NCBI GenBank assembly: GCA_021018995.1
Contig: CM037593.1
Coordinates: 4,244,088 to 4,308,087 of the forward strand
Source: Chloranthus sessilifolius
Lineage: Eukaryota > Streptophyta > Magnoliopsida > Chloranthales > Chloranthaceae
Length of the DNA: 64,000 nucleotides
Reading direction: 5' to 3'
How positions within the stretch are numbered: the stretch's first letter is position 1; each line of letters begins with the position of its first letter. The notes beneath the pieces are model-generated. The model did no database searches. It worked only from the letters and a program-made list of their open reading frames with translations, and was not told where the DNA came from. Positions 1-12,230 of this stretch are shown here, piece after piece. A program made the position numbers and the translations under genes.

Positions 1-779
1 GGGGAAATCCCAAGTCTAAAATAAAATTAAATTCTTACCTAGAGTCAAGACTGCGGGGAGGAATCATCGGAGATTCGGGGGTTTGAATCTCGAAATCATA
101 ACTGGGTTGCTCTATGGATTCGTCCTCGGAACTCTTTGGTTTTGAAACTTGCCGTCTCCTTTCTCAAAAATTGCAGCCTCTTCTTCGTCATATATTCGAA
201 GAGGATGCTATGGTTTAAAAATCGGAGTCGGGCTGTGGAGAGAAATCTCGGAGTTCGAATCTTAAAATCATGACTAATTTGCTCTAAGAGTTCATTCTCG
301 GGACCCTCTGGTTTTGGAATTTACGGTCTCTTCTCTCTGAGTTTCACAGCCCCTTTATCTCTCTTCGAGAAACAGAGCCTTTATAGGTTTTCCTTCAATT
401 ACGTGCCTATTTAAGGGCGTTTAATTGAATTACGCACCAGTTTTCTGGAACTTAATCGCTTTGAGTCGGTCACCAACTCAGCGAGCGACGGGCTGACTTA
501 CTCAGCAGGTTTTCCAGTCCTAGCGAAATTAAGGCTAATTACGCGCGTGTTGGGACGTGCGTAATCCAATTAAGCGTGTTACCTGAAGCGCTTAATCAAG
601 GAAACGTAGGCGTCAAGGGTAGTAAGACTAGGTCGGGCATAGGCCAATTGCACGCAGGTGGTGTAGCGCTCAATCCGATCGCGCGTCTGCTTCCAGGCGC
701 GTAATCGAGTCTCGAAACGGTCTATAAAAGGAAGTTTGGTCTGAAAGGAGACTGATCGCGCACTTGTGGTTGTGCGCAT
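1..779. other. Unplaced repeat-like DNA, no gene
   Basis: No convincing coding region. An imperfect direct repeat is visible: about 73-190 and about 245-360 share the order 'aatct(c/t)gaaatcat', 'gttcgt/gttcat', 'ctttggtttt', 'ggtctc' with a period near 175 bases. From 410 to 700 there are several GCGTAATT-like stretches, and a TATA-like TCTATAAAAGG sits at 719-729, about 50 bases before the LTR at 780. This could be the end of an unrelated LTR element, but no boundaries or target duplication were found. A short GCGCGTAATTCG stretch of similar character lies just left of element A (about 10478-10489). Confidence 0.35.
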
Positions 780-2484
780 TGATGAGTACTGAAATATGAT
801 GATATTTCACCCCTAAATACCTATATTTAGTTGTTCGATGAAGGCTATCTGATGATAATTATTAGATTTAAAGTGTTTCAGGTAAATACAAGCCAAGTGT
901 GGAAAACAGCCCAAAAATTCTGAAAATAATGTCAAAACACTGTAACTTTGGGTCATCGAGAACTTGGTGCGACTTGCAGCTAAATTTTTACCTTCAAGAC
1001 GACCGAATTATGAAATTGTCAAAACACAAAAGTTGTAGATCGTTTCGTCAGCTTTCCAACGGGGTAAGAATCACCTCAATCTGAGTTCGCGACAGAAAGT
1101 TATGGCTGAAATACCGAAATAGTGTCTAATACAAAAAGTGTGCTAAAATTTACGGATTTATGGGGGTCGATTAATCGAGGAGAAGGTGGGTCTGACACGA
1201 AATTGACTACTTTAAAGCTGATTTTGACCCTATTGGGTCGATTAATCGACCCTAAATTGGCGGCTGGGGAGACTTCTGCGATCGGAAATCTATTTAAAGC
1301 GACTCAAACACTTCGAGGGAGAATGAAGAATTAGAGAGATAGGAGATTAGAGTTTTTAGTTTTAGTCTTTTATTTTTAGACATAGAAATAGAGAGTTTTT
1401 ATTTATTCCTTTTTGAGAGCTTTGTTCCTTTAATTTCCAGTACTCATTCCTCCAGTTTATTATATTTTTGCTCAAGTTTTTTCCTGCATTATTCTCGTTT
1501 CTGAAGACCATCGTACTTTTGGATCAAAGTAATTTCTTGTGAAGTTGAGGTATTTTTAATTCATTAAATTTATGTTATGTTTCCTTCCTTATTTATTTAT
1601 ATCATTTAATTACAAAATGTGTGGCTAAATTCATACGGATAGGGATCTAATGATTCCCATTCGAGGGATGTACTTTTAATAATATAAATTTAGGATTAAA
1701 ATATAAGATCTTATTTTATGGTTGTTGTGCTATCATGAACAGATGAAATCCCCGCCACTAACCGGGATCGCGTGTGCCGAGCCATGCCCGGGATCTCAAA
1801 TCTGTGACGGTAATTTTATCCTATTATTGTTATGGTCTTTTTGCTTTCATCGTGTGGATCTAATTACGATTATGATCCGGGATCGAGTGTGCCGAGCCAT
1901 GCCCTGGATCTTGGATCTGTAATGGTAATTTTATCTTAATTACTCCATAATCTGAAATCGAGTGTGTCGAGCCATGCCCTTGATTTCAGATCTATGGTGG
2001 TATTATTATTGAAATTTTTACCCACTTTGGGGATGATTTTTATTTGAACCTGAGATTAAGTGTGTCGAGTCATGCCCTTGATCTCAGATCTATATATGAA
2101 AATCATCTAAGTCCTGATTGCAGGGATGCAACGTGGAACCTATCGGGGTTTTTGACCATTTATCTTCCATAAAAGATATTTGTTCTCAATGATATATCTC
2201 ATAGTTTAATCCGTAGATTTGTATTCTGGGAAGAACGGACCAAAGATGGGAGGATTTAGTATCTTCATCTTTATCTTTATTTGTTAATTATCAGTTAAGT
2301 TTTAGTTTGTAGTCAGTAATTATCATCTCATCAAACCACCTAAATCATAAGACTGGTAGAATACTGTTAGATCTTAGTAGATTTCTGGAATTGCTTGTCT
2401 TTTTAGATCTTTCAAAATTAGTCCTCGTGGGAACGATCTCGTACTCCGCACCCACTATATATAATCCGATTCGTGCACTTGTTT
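780..2484 (+). repeat. Athila-type LTR (family A), 3' end missing or diverged
   Basis: Starts with TGATGAGTACTGAAATATG, as do the other family-A LTRs read on their own strand. It is collinear with the LTR at 10497-12230 (minus) through to CGATTCGTGCACTTG near 2484, where the last ~30 bases of the full LTR are replaced by unrelated sequence. It contains two TCGATTAATCGA palindromes (near 1169 and 1237) and a run of related units with the core GTGTGCCGAGCCATGCCC at about 1770-2090. No primer-binding site follows, so this is a solo or truncated LTR. The sequence ACTTGTTTAAAGAAAT occurs at 2479 and again near 2535, a short duplication at the broken end. Confidence 0.85.
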
Positions 2485-3397
2485 AAAGAAATCACTGCAC
2501 CTTTATTTATTATAGTTGTAGATAAACAAATGGTCAACTTGTTTAAAGAAATTACGACCCTGTTTGGCAATCGTTTCCAAAGAAACACTTTTCAAGTGTT
2601 GTAAAGAGGTGTATCACATTTTGTTTCTCAAATGCTCCTTCTCGAAAAGGTCTAACACATGTTGAAAATTATGTTATGTGAGAAGCAGCAAAGGGCAGCT
2701 TTTCAATTTTCAGCTATAGTGATGGTCAGGTCCTTGGCGAAATATACTTTTGACCATGTGTTACATCTTGGGCCTTAGGAAGGTCATTTGATGCGGTGGA
2801 GCACCGAATCCCGTGTGAGTTCTCCACACTCTAATTCAACCCACACACACACAATAAAGAAACTTTACAATTTTAATTGGACTCGGTTACCAGCTTGCAA
2901 TCTGGTGCCTTTTAGGAAACTAAAACTAGCCATATAATGACCCACGATCAATGAGATCAAATTGCCTTTGTGGGAGTATGCTCGGTTGTTTCCCTCTAAT
3001 TTTGGAAGGAAATTTGGGTCTTTGGGACTCTTGCCTTCTCGGCAAACCTTGCTCAACTTAAATCTCTACCTTCTCTCTATAAATCCTTATATCCCCAGCC
3101 TTCTTCCGCCATCTATCTTCTCCTCTCGTTCCTTCTCTACCATCATCTCGGCACCACCATATTTGCAATAATTTTCTTCTTCTTCTCGCATCCAACAAAC
3201 CTAGCACCATGCTTTTCCACCACCGAAGTCGCATCGCCGAATTGACGCGTGGGTAGCCGCATCGCCGATTTAACGCGTTGGCTCAAAGCTACTCGATTTG
3301 AATTATCCTGAAAAATCACATACATGCTCCAACAGGTGGGTGACCGTTGATCAATCTTAAAATATTTTGTTTCTATTTTTAAAAATAAAGAAAAAAC
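2485..3397. other. Intergenic DNA without a supported gene
   Basis: Nothing here codes convincingly. From about 2556 the text CCCTGTTTGGCAA resembles the ends of small plant DNA transposons, but no matching second end was found. At about 3070-3150 a TCTATAAATCC box is followed by a pyrimidine-rich leader, which looks like a decayed promoter with 5' leader. At 3220-3290 a short unit containing CGCATCGCCGA(A/T)TT(G/A)ACGCG occurs twice. Confidence 0.4.
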
Positions 3398-3599
3398 TTT
3401 TTTTTTTCGATGGATAATTAAGGTTGGAGGGTCCTCACCCCTTTCAATAAAAGAAAGAGAAGATTACAGAGGATAGAAGATTTTAATTATATCTTCTAGT
3501 AAATGAGAGAACAATGGTAAAGGAATCAAATCAGCATTGTTTGCATTCCATCAAACAACAGAAGCTTCATTTAATCCATGCTTGGCAAGGTAATCAGCA

Positions 3600-4537
3600 G
3601 TTTGGTTGGTTTCCCTCCAAATGTGAGAGAACTTGATGGCTTGAAACTTTCAACTCATATTTCGGATCTTCTCAATAACTATGCAATGCTTCCATTGAAT
3701 ATGGGTGGATCCAGTGACAGTATTAGAAATGGCACCAAGAGAATCCGATTCTACATGAAGCCTCAAGATGGCTAAATTATTGGCCACTTGTAGCCCATGA
3801 AGAATATCAATGAGTTCAACATGGGTTATGTCATGGGTAGTAATAGGACCATGGAACAATGTGATAAATTCACCATTAAGGTCTCTCAAAATTCCTCTAA
3901 TAGCATAGTCATTGTCAAGGCAAGAGGCATCCGTATTCAGCTTGATTGTATTAGTATCTGGTGGCTTCCACTGGCAATTCTTAGGGTGAAGGTTCTAAAC
4001 CGGTTGGAGATTCCAACTCTTCTGAACAAGCTCATCAAAGCAATTAGGGTGAACACTAAAGGTAACATAATTGATTTTGATGGAGATATCTTCAACTACC
4101 TTTCTAAGGATCAACCTTTTGTGAGTAGTCTTATCTTTAAAAATTCTTTGATTACGTTCATGTCATATGATCACAGAAAATGCTATGAGCAGCATAGCTG
4201 ATCTTCGAGATTTTTCTTTCCAATTTTCAATGACGAAGAGCATCTCATCCTCGAGACGGTTCTTACCACTGTAAGAACCATCCATTTAGAAAATGGGCAA
4301 CAGAAGAAAACATGATCACGGGATTCCTGAGCCGTCCAACAAAGAACGCATCTTGATGGGATTTGAATGCCTCTCTTCATAAGATTGAGCAAGAGTTGGG
4401 CCTTTCCAAAGGAATCTAACAAGGAGACCTTCGATCTCCTTTATGACTCTCCGAGGAAGAAAGAAGACCCCGAACCAATAAAAATGGTAGCTATTGAGGA
4501 CCGTTTTGATAAGTTCAGGGCGGCTGGCATAAGACAA
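3600..4537 (-). pseudogene. LINE zf-RVT and RNase H-like region, frameshifted
   Basis: Continuation of the LINE polyprotein in shifted frames. At 4183-4422 a zf-RVT-like segment reads RGIQIPSRCVLCW followed by a CxxC-type pattern and CCPFSKWMV. At 3650-3889 an RNase H-like segment of the RVT_3 type reads ELIDILHGLQ and LRLHVESDSLGAI, the latter holding the conserved Asp. The order and spacing match plant L1 ORF2 C-termini. Several frame changes and the lack of a long frame make it non-functional. Confidence 0.75.
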
Positions 4538-4557
4538 TAAGCTACTTTTCCATCCTT

Positions 4558-5937
4558 TCAGTAGTTGCGGATTGTATCAATGAGAGGGGTACAAAGCTTA
4601 TACGACATCCGCATAGAGAAAAGGGGAACTCCGAGATACCGCAAGGGGAGCGATCCCTCTTTAAACTTTAGATTTGAAAGAACCCTAGCTTTGTCATTGC
4701 AACTTGAGATGAATATTAAAGTACTTTTTGCTGCATTGACCTTGAGACCCGAGAACAAATAAAACTTGTCCAGAATATCCCTTAATCTGGCAGCAGAAGA
4801 AGGATTATCTTGGGAAAAGATAAGAAGGTCATCGGCAAAGATCAAGTGAGAAACTTCTGGGGCATCTTTGATTTTACGAGGCTTGAACTTTCCGGCAACA
4901 ACGCTTTCATCAATAGTACAGGTGAGTGCCTCCATAACAATGGTGAATAATAATGGCGAAAGAGGATCCCCCTGTCTAAGACCACAATTACTAGGAAAAA
5001 ACCCATGAGGCAAGCCATTAATCAATACAAAAAACTTTGGTGAAGTAATGCACAGCTTGATCCAGTTAACCCACATAGGGTCAAAGCCAAGTTGAAGGAG
5101 GATGTTAAGAACAAAATCCCATCTAACTTTGTCATAAGCCCATTGAAGATCAGTCTTCGCACAGAAGGCTTTCGGTCCAGATAGAAGGTGAAAATTTCTT
5201 ACAAGTTCATGCGCCAATAGTCTGTTTTCTGTGATTTTTCTGCCTTTAATGAAAGCAGACTGATTCCCACTGATAATGGAAGGCAATACCAAAGCAAGTC
5301 TTTCAGACAAAATTTTTGTGATAACTTTATATAAAAAGTTGCACAAAGAAATCGGCCCAAATTTATCGAGCGTAATAGTTCCATTCTGCTTGGGAATCAA
5401 TTTGACGAAAGTAGGATTAACTGAATCAGGAAGCTTATTCTTGCTACAAAAAGTACTTACGGCCTTGATGAGCTCGCAGCCAACGATGTCCCAATGATCT
5501 TGAAAGAACTCTGCCGAGAAGCCATCAAGTTCAAGAGCCTTATTTCGAGGAGAATTAAAAACAATACTCTTAATTTCCTCTGCTGAGACAGCCGCATAGA
5601 GGGTCGTAGCCTGAGAGGAACTAAGCTTCTTCTTAAAGGGGAGTTGAGGGATGTCTTGACTCCCCGAGGAAGAAAATATTTGTTTGAAGTATTGGATCCC
5701 TTGAATCCCAATCTCTTTCTCATCTATACTGCTTATGCCAGAAGGAACCTGCAACTCGAACATACTATTTTTTGCAATATGAGAGGCAATAGAAACATAA
5801 AAAAATTTGGAGTTTTTATCACCACTATTAAGCCATTGAACACAAGCTTTTTGACGCATAAACATTTCTTCAATTTGCAGCTCCTTACGCAGCTCAAGAG
5901 AGGCTTCCTTCTCACGTGTGGCCAACCCATGGTTCAA
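4558..5937 (-). pseudogene. LINE reverse transcriptase (ORF2 fragment)
   Basis: A 459-codon open frame holding the reverse transcriptase that copies LINE RNA at nicked chromosomal DNA. Recognisable blocks in order: QSAFIKGRKI near residue 227, KTDLQWAYDKV near 261 (first catalytic Asp), LRQGDPLSPLLF near 320, and the FADD active-site motif at 367-370, then RYLGVPL near 434. These are the normal landmarks of plant L1 elements. A family member would have about 400 more residues upstream with an endonuclease; those are missing. The downstream zf-RVT and RNase H parts are in other frames, so the element is inactive although this piece has no internal stop. The frame begins inside the family's normal reading frame, so its first ATG is not a real start. 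Confidence 0.88.
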
Positions 5938-6150
5938 TTAATCGTTATCAATATCTGCCTAAATTTGTTGAAGATTCCTTCTCATTGCATCTGTACGGGC
6001 ATGAACAGAACCAAATGAAGAAGAATTCCAAGCTTTAATCCTTACTTTAAGGCTTCGAAGCTTTTGTTGGAGACAAAAAATGGTTGCCCCTCGAAAATAA
6101 AGAAAATAAAGAAAAATAAAGAAGAAAAACTCGAAAATAAAGAAAAACTT

Positions 6151-6233
6151 CATTAATGGAGCTCCTGTGTAGTTAAAGAAGAAAAATGAAAAGGAAAATA
6201 TATTTATAGATATATAATATTTATATAAACAAC

Positions 6234-6277
<44 letters not shown>

Positions 6278-6465
6278 ATAAATTCATATTGTGATGACTG
6301 CACGGCAGAAGAGCCCAACCTCTTCATCAACTCCCCTCCATCTTCTCCCCTTCCCCATGATTTTACACGTCTCTGTAACAATCTCTGTAACAAAGATTGT
6401 TCAAAAAAAAATATTGTTTATATACTGTTTTATAAATAGGATATTTATAACTACTGTTATATATA
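6151..6465. repeat. AT-rich spacer with (AT)n microsatellite
   Basis: About 20 AT dinucleotides run from 6235 to 6274. The remainder is AT-rich and holds no gene. The spacer separates the LINE from the inverted family-A LTR fragment. Confidence 0.8.
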
Positions 6466-7829
6466 TATAGATCTGAGATCAAGGGCATGGCTCGGCACAC
6501 TTGATCTCAGGTTCAAATAAAAATCATCCCCAAAGTGGGTAAAAATTTCAACAATAATACCACCATAGATCTGAAATCAAGGGCATGGCTCGGCACACTC
6601 GATTTCAGATTAAGGAGTAATTAAGATAAAATTACCATTACAGATCCAAGATCCAGGGCATGGCTCGGCACACTCGATCCTGGATCATAATCGTAATTAG
6701 ATCCACATGATGAAAGCAAAAAGACCATATAACAATGATTGGGTAAAATTACCGTCACAGATCTGAGATCCCGGGCATGGCTCGGCACACGCGATCCCGA
6801 TTAGTAGCGGGGATTTCATCCATTCTTGATAGCACAACAACCATAAAATAAGATCTCATATTTTAATCCTAAATTTATATTATTAAAAGTACATCCCTCA
6901 AATGGGAATCATTAGATCCCTATCCTTATGAATTTAGCCATACATATTGCAATTAAATGACATTAATAAATAAGGAAGAGAAAATAAAATAAATTTAATA
7001 AATTAAAAATACCTCAACTTCAAAAGAAATTACTTTGATCTAAAAGTACGATGGTCTTCAGAAACGAGAATAATGCGGGAATAAACTTGAGCAAAAATAT
7101 AATAAACTGGAGGAATGAGTACTGAAAATTAAAGGAACAAAGCTCTCAAAAAGGAATAAATAAAAACTCCCTATTTCTATGTCTAACTATAAAAAGAAAA
7201 GCAAAAAACTAAAACTTTAATCTCCTATCTCCCTAATTTCTAATTCTCCCTCGGAGTGTTTGAGTCACTTTAAATAGATTCCCGGTCGCAGAAGTCTCCC
7301 CAGCCGCCAATTTAGGGTCGATTAATCGACCCAATAGGGTCGATGCATCCACCCTAAAAAAGAGGCTCAAAATCATCTTTAAAGTAGTCAATTCCGTGTC
7401 AGACTCTCCTTCTCCTCGATTAATCGACCAAAAGGGTCGATGCATCGACCCAAAATCCTCAATTTCAAAGACACTTTTGTATCGAGACGATACGGTATTT
7501 CAGATATAACTTTCTGTCCCGAGTTCGGATTGAGGTGATTCTTACGCCGTTGGAAAGCTGACGAAAAGATCGACAATGTTTGTGTTTTGACGATGTCATA
7601 ATTCGGCCGCCCTGAATGTCCAAATTTTGCCGCAAGTCGCACCAAGTTCTCGATGACCCAAAGTTACAGTGTTTTGACATTATTTTCAGAATTCTTGGGC
7701 TGTTTTCCACACTTGGCTTGTATTTACCTGAAATACTTCAAATCTAATAATTCTCATCAGATAGCCTTCATCGGACAGCTAAATATAGGTATTTAGGAGT
7801 GAAATATCATCATATTTCAGTACTCATCA
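6466..7829 (-). repeat. Athila-type LTR (family A), partial, minus orientation
   Basis: Reads on the minus strand from TGATGAGTACTG (ending at 7829) to a break at about 6466, where homology with the LTR at 10497-12230 stops next to an (AT)n tract. The terminal ~400 bases of the LTR are missing. It keeps four GGGCATGGCTCGGCACAC-core units (6486-6795) and two TCGATTAATCGA palindromes near 7319 and 7416. No adjoining internal region is present, so it is a solo or broken LTR. Its orientation is opposite to the copy at 780. Confidence 0.85.
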
Positions 7830-10496
7830 CCTGCCACACGAGATCCATGTGTAGATAACCATCTAACCTTCGTATCATATCGTATACTACTATCCTGCTC
7901 GATGAGGTTGCATGCATTTAAATCATTATCCCTTTATGTTCGGGACACTGTTGTATCGTATATTCCTTAAGATCCGTCTTAGCTACAGACGTTGGATCTT
8001 GCGGTGGCTTGCAAGACATGACACGTGTAGAAACTTATTTCATATTTTGTTGGCTTTCACAACGTAACTTATCTGTATTCGTATCTTATATATCATTCTT
8101 TATCATTTACTTATCATTTAATTTTGAGTGAGCCACGGTACGATAAGATTTATAAAATCAGGTTTTTCAAGGGATGAGTTTCGTAGTAATCTGGATGTAC
8201 TTCATGTGGCAGCCCATAGTCCTATAGAGGTGTTTCATCTGTACATGGATGCCTACATTTCAAGTTTCACATTACTGTGAAGGAAACCCATTATGATGAT
8301 GAAGGATTAAGAGTCGTGTGACATAGCTTATTCCTTTTTAATCATGTGTATGCCTTATCGTAGTTTTCGATGTGATGTATGTTATATGATGGAAGGACTG
8401 ACCTGACTAAACAAAATCATTTCATACACCGTACATGTTTGTGATCATAATATAATGATTAAAATATGAAATGAACAAACATTTCCTACATAACTTTGGA
8501 AAATTTTTATGGGCCATTAGATTGCTTATGGAGTGATAAAGTGTGTTGTTCTTAAAGTTTTGTAAGATTTATGTGGTCTCTTTATCGGGATCTTTTACTA
8601 GTTTGACCCAAGAGTGGGTCGACGGGACGGGTCAAACAACCCCACTATCTTAGTTGTACAAGGGCTCATACTCCTTAATTTTTTAAACGTTCGGGCCTCA
8701 AATTTTTAATGACTGTTCTCCGATCCACTCGATCATACTATATTATCATCGAGATCAATTTGAAGTTGGTCCTATGGGCCATTCTGGCCCTTATTCTCAA
8801 AAGTTAAGGGGTCAAACGTAACCCATGGCATTATTCTTTGTAACACACAGGGTTGCAATAACAAATGAACTTCGAACCATCCATCATCTAATCTGGACCA
8901 TTAGATGGTCGAATAATATAATTTTACCTAAGGTTGGGTGTTTTCTCCCGATCCTGATCCGACGTCTAGCATACTAGATCCTCTCTAGTCAATATTTTAC
9001 AAGATCTAGGAATTACGTGCACAATTAGGGTACCCATTATGTGACAATCAAATTGAACGAACCTGACCCATCAGATACTTAAGAAAGATGATTTTGACGT
9101 GTTAGGTCATTGGGCCCAATTTATTTCGGCCTCTAAGGCCTCATATCTAAGGGTTAATCCCTTCATGATCGATGGTGTCCAAATGGGGTTCCAATTTCTT
9201 GATTTGTGAGTTGATTTCTCGGGTTCTGAACCGTAAGATGTCTCGAGAATTTCAATTTGTGGAGACTGTCCATCTCTGCACCATTTCTTGGGTCAGGTCC
9301 ATAAGGTCTAACTGTGAATCTATTTTGTTTGAATCCAGTGGTGCTAAGGGATGTTTGCACCAAATTAACCACATCAAGTAAGTTCTCTAATGCACCCATT
9401 ATAACACCTTGTGCTCATAAACTCTTTGGAACAATCGGACATCGACAACGCTTGATCGGGATGGTCGCTGGTGTTCGTTTGGTGTCGGTATGGCATCCAT
9501 CCGATCAACTCTGATGGCACACCGGCGGCTCAAAATTTTCCGATTTTGACCTCCTTTCCTTTGCTTCTATTCCTGTGTAATAGAGAGGATGAGGAAAACC
9601 TTTGATTTTTCTCTCTGTCTAGATCTCCCTCTCTTCACTTCCTTTTACTTACTCTCTGATCATCTCTTTTTTTTTTCTTTTTTCCTCTCTAATCACTCCT
9701 CTTTCTACAATTCAATCCTCTTTTATTTTTGTTTTGCAGTATGTGGGTAGAGAAGGTTTGGGGAAGAGGACAACCAATTGAAGTTGAGCTGCTGTATAAC
9801 TCACCTATATATATATTATCCCTATTTAGTTTTAAAGAGTCTCCCTCTCTAAATTTCAGCTAAAAACCATGGGCCTCTCTTTCTAAAGACCATTGGTCCC
9901 TCTCTCTCTCTCTCTAAATTTCAGCTTAAAACCATGGGTCCCTTTCATCTCTCTCTCTCTCTAGATTTTTAGTTTGGTCTCCTCTCTTCTCTCTCAATTT
10001 TTAGTTGGATTTTCTCTCTCTTCTCTCTCTCTAGATTTTCAGTTGGGTCCTCTCTCTCTAAATATCTTAGTTGAGTCTTGTCTCTCTCTCTCTAAATTTC
10101 TGTGCAATATATATATAGGCCCGGGGATATGCGCTCGGACATAGAGATATCTATACGCCAATTGATACGAGCACGAGACGTAATGTCCTTTTTGTGAAGA
10201 AGTGGGTGACAATGGTGTAGACACCCTCATTTCACCCTCTCGGAGTACACGAATTCGTTTGGTCAACCATTGACCTTTCTAACCCTCGACACGGGACCAT
10301 GCAACAGTACATGACTGAACACAGGCTGAAACAATAGCTCTGTGGCTCAGATCTCGACGTTAGGAGGCTATATATTAAACAATAGAATATAGTCAAAATG
10401 CAGACTAAAATAATAGTCATGCATTCCATTCTTGAGACCATACCCGGACGACCTTGAATTGAGCGCCTAAAAGCTGGCGCGTAATTCGATCATGTG
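7830..10496. other. Long intergenic stretch, no recognisable gene
   Basis: Short open frames here (for example 9163-9399 minus) resemble nothing I know. From about 9830 to 10110 the sequence is a pyrimidine-rich minisatellite: units of (CT)n followed by AAATTTCAG or AGATTTTTAG and then TTGGGTCC or CCATGGG recur at irregular spacing of 45-75 bases. The left target duplication of element A would be ATGTG at 10492-10496, but its partner on the right was not found. Confidence 0.4.
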
Positions 10497-12230
10497 TGAT
10501 GTGAATTTTAATTGTGATATTTTTCTCGCAAGTGCACGAATCGGATTGTATATAGTGGGTGCGGAGTACGAGATCGTTCTCACGAGGACTAATTTTGAAA
10601 GATCTAAAAAGACAAGCAATTCCAGAAATCTACTAAGATCTAACAGTATTCTACCAGTCTTATGATTTAGGTGGTTTGATGAGATGATAATTACTGACTA
10701 CAAACTAAAATTTAACTGATAATTCAAAAATAAAGATAAAGATGAAGATACTAAATCCTCCCATCTTTGGTCCGTCCTTCCCATAATACAAATCTACGGA
10801 TTAAACTATCAGATATACCATTGAGAACAAATATCTTTTATGGAAGATAAATAGTCAAAAACCCCGATAGGTTCCACGTTGCATCCCTGTAATCAGGATT
10901 TAGATGATTTTCATATATAGATCTGAGATCAAGGGCATGACTCAGCACACTTGATCTCAGGTTCAAATAAAAATCATCCCCAAAGTGGGTAAAAATTTCA
11001 ACAATAATACCACCATAGATCTGAAATCAAGGGCATGGCTCGGCACACTCGATTTTAGATTAGGGAGTAATTAAGATAAAATTACCATTACAGATCCAAT
11101 ATCCAGGGCATGGCTCGGCACACTCGATCCCGGATCATAATCGTAATTAGATCCTCATGATGAAAGCAAAAAGACCATAACAATAATAGGATAAAATTAC
11201 CATCACAAATTTGAGATCCCGGGCATGGCTCGGCACACGCGATCCCGGTTAGTGGCGGGGATTTCATCTGTTCATGATAGCACAACAACCATAAAATAAA
11301 ATCTTATATTTTAATCCTAAATTTATATTATTAAAAGTACATCCCTCGAATGGGAATCATTAGATCCCTATCCGTATGAATTTAGCCACACATTTTGTAA
11401 TTAAATGACATAAATAAATAAGGAAGGGAAAATAACATAAATTTAATGAATTAAAAATACCTCAACTTCACAAGAAATTACTTTGATCCAAAAGTACGAT
11501 GGTCTTCAGAAACGAGAATAATGCAGGAATAAACTTGAGCAAAAATATAATAAACTGGAGGAATGAATACTGAAAATTAAAAGAATAAAGCTCTCAAAAA
11601 AGAATAAATAAAAACTCTCTATTTCTATGTCTAAAAATAAAAGACTAAAGCTAAAAACTCTAATCTCCAATCTCTCTAATTTCTCATTCTCCCTCGAAGT
11701 GTTTGAGTCGCTTTAAATAGATTCCCGGTCGCAGAAGTCGCCCCAACCGCCAATTTAGGGTTGATTAATCGACCCAATAGGGTTTAAATCAGCTTTAAAG
11801 TAGTCATTTCCGTGTCAGACTCTCCTTCTCCTCGATTAATCGACCCCCAGAAATCCGTGAATTTCAGCACACTTTTTGTATCAGACACTCCTTCGGTATT
11901 TCAGCTATAACTTTCTGTCCCGAACTCGGATTGAGGTGATTCTTGCGCCGTTGGAAAGCTGACGAAAATATCTACAACTTATGTGTTTTGACAAGTTCAT
12001 AATGCGGCTGGATTGAAGGACCAAATTTAGCCGCAATTCACACCAAGTTCTCGATGACCCAAAGTTACAGTGTTTTGACATTATTTTCAGAATTCTTGGG
12101 CTGTTTTCCACACTTGGCTTGTATTTACCTGAAACACTTCAAATCTAATAATTCTCATCAGATAGCCTTCATCGGATAGCTAAATATAGGTATTTAGGGG
12201 TGAAATATCATCATATTTCAGTACTCATCA
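10497..12230 (-). repeat. 3' LTR of element A (1734 bp)
   Basis: Bounded by TGATGTGAATTTTAATTG on the left and CAGTACTCATCA on the right, i.e. TG...CA on its own strand. The adjoining internal sequence TACCCCCAAACCT is the complement of a G-rich polypurine tract, as required at a 3' LTR. It holds the same GGGCATGG...GGCACAC-core units (10927-11250) and TCGATTAATCGA palindromes as the other family-A LTRs. Confidence 0.92.

Larger units (their letters stand above)
3398..6133 (-). mobile_element. 5'-truncated L1-type LINE
   Basis: A minus-strand non-LTR retrotransposon. Reading right to left it has a linker region, reverse transcriptase, a zinc-binding zf-RVT region, an RNase H-like domain and a short A-tract (T run at 3398-3407). 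The apurinic endonuclease domain is absent, as expected for a 5' truncation. Both sides carry nearly the same sequence: AAAATAAAGAAAAAACTT at about 3382-3399 and AAAATAAAGAAAAACTT at 6134-6150, the expected variable-length target-site duplication. The right flank has further copies of the AAAATAAAG motif, so the 5' boundary is uncertain by about 40 bases. Confidence 0.85.

Noticed and set aside
4565-4762. Plus-strand frames over the LINE
   Set aside because: Shadow frames opposite a clear reverse transcriptase on the minus strand.
9163-9399. Minus-strand 78-codon frame as a gene
   Set aside because: No recognisable motif, no promoter or splice context, and composition like its surroundings.
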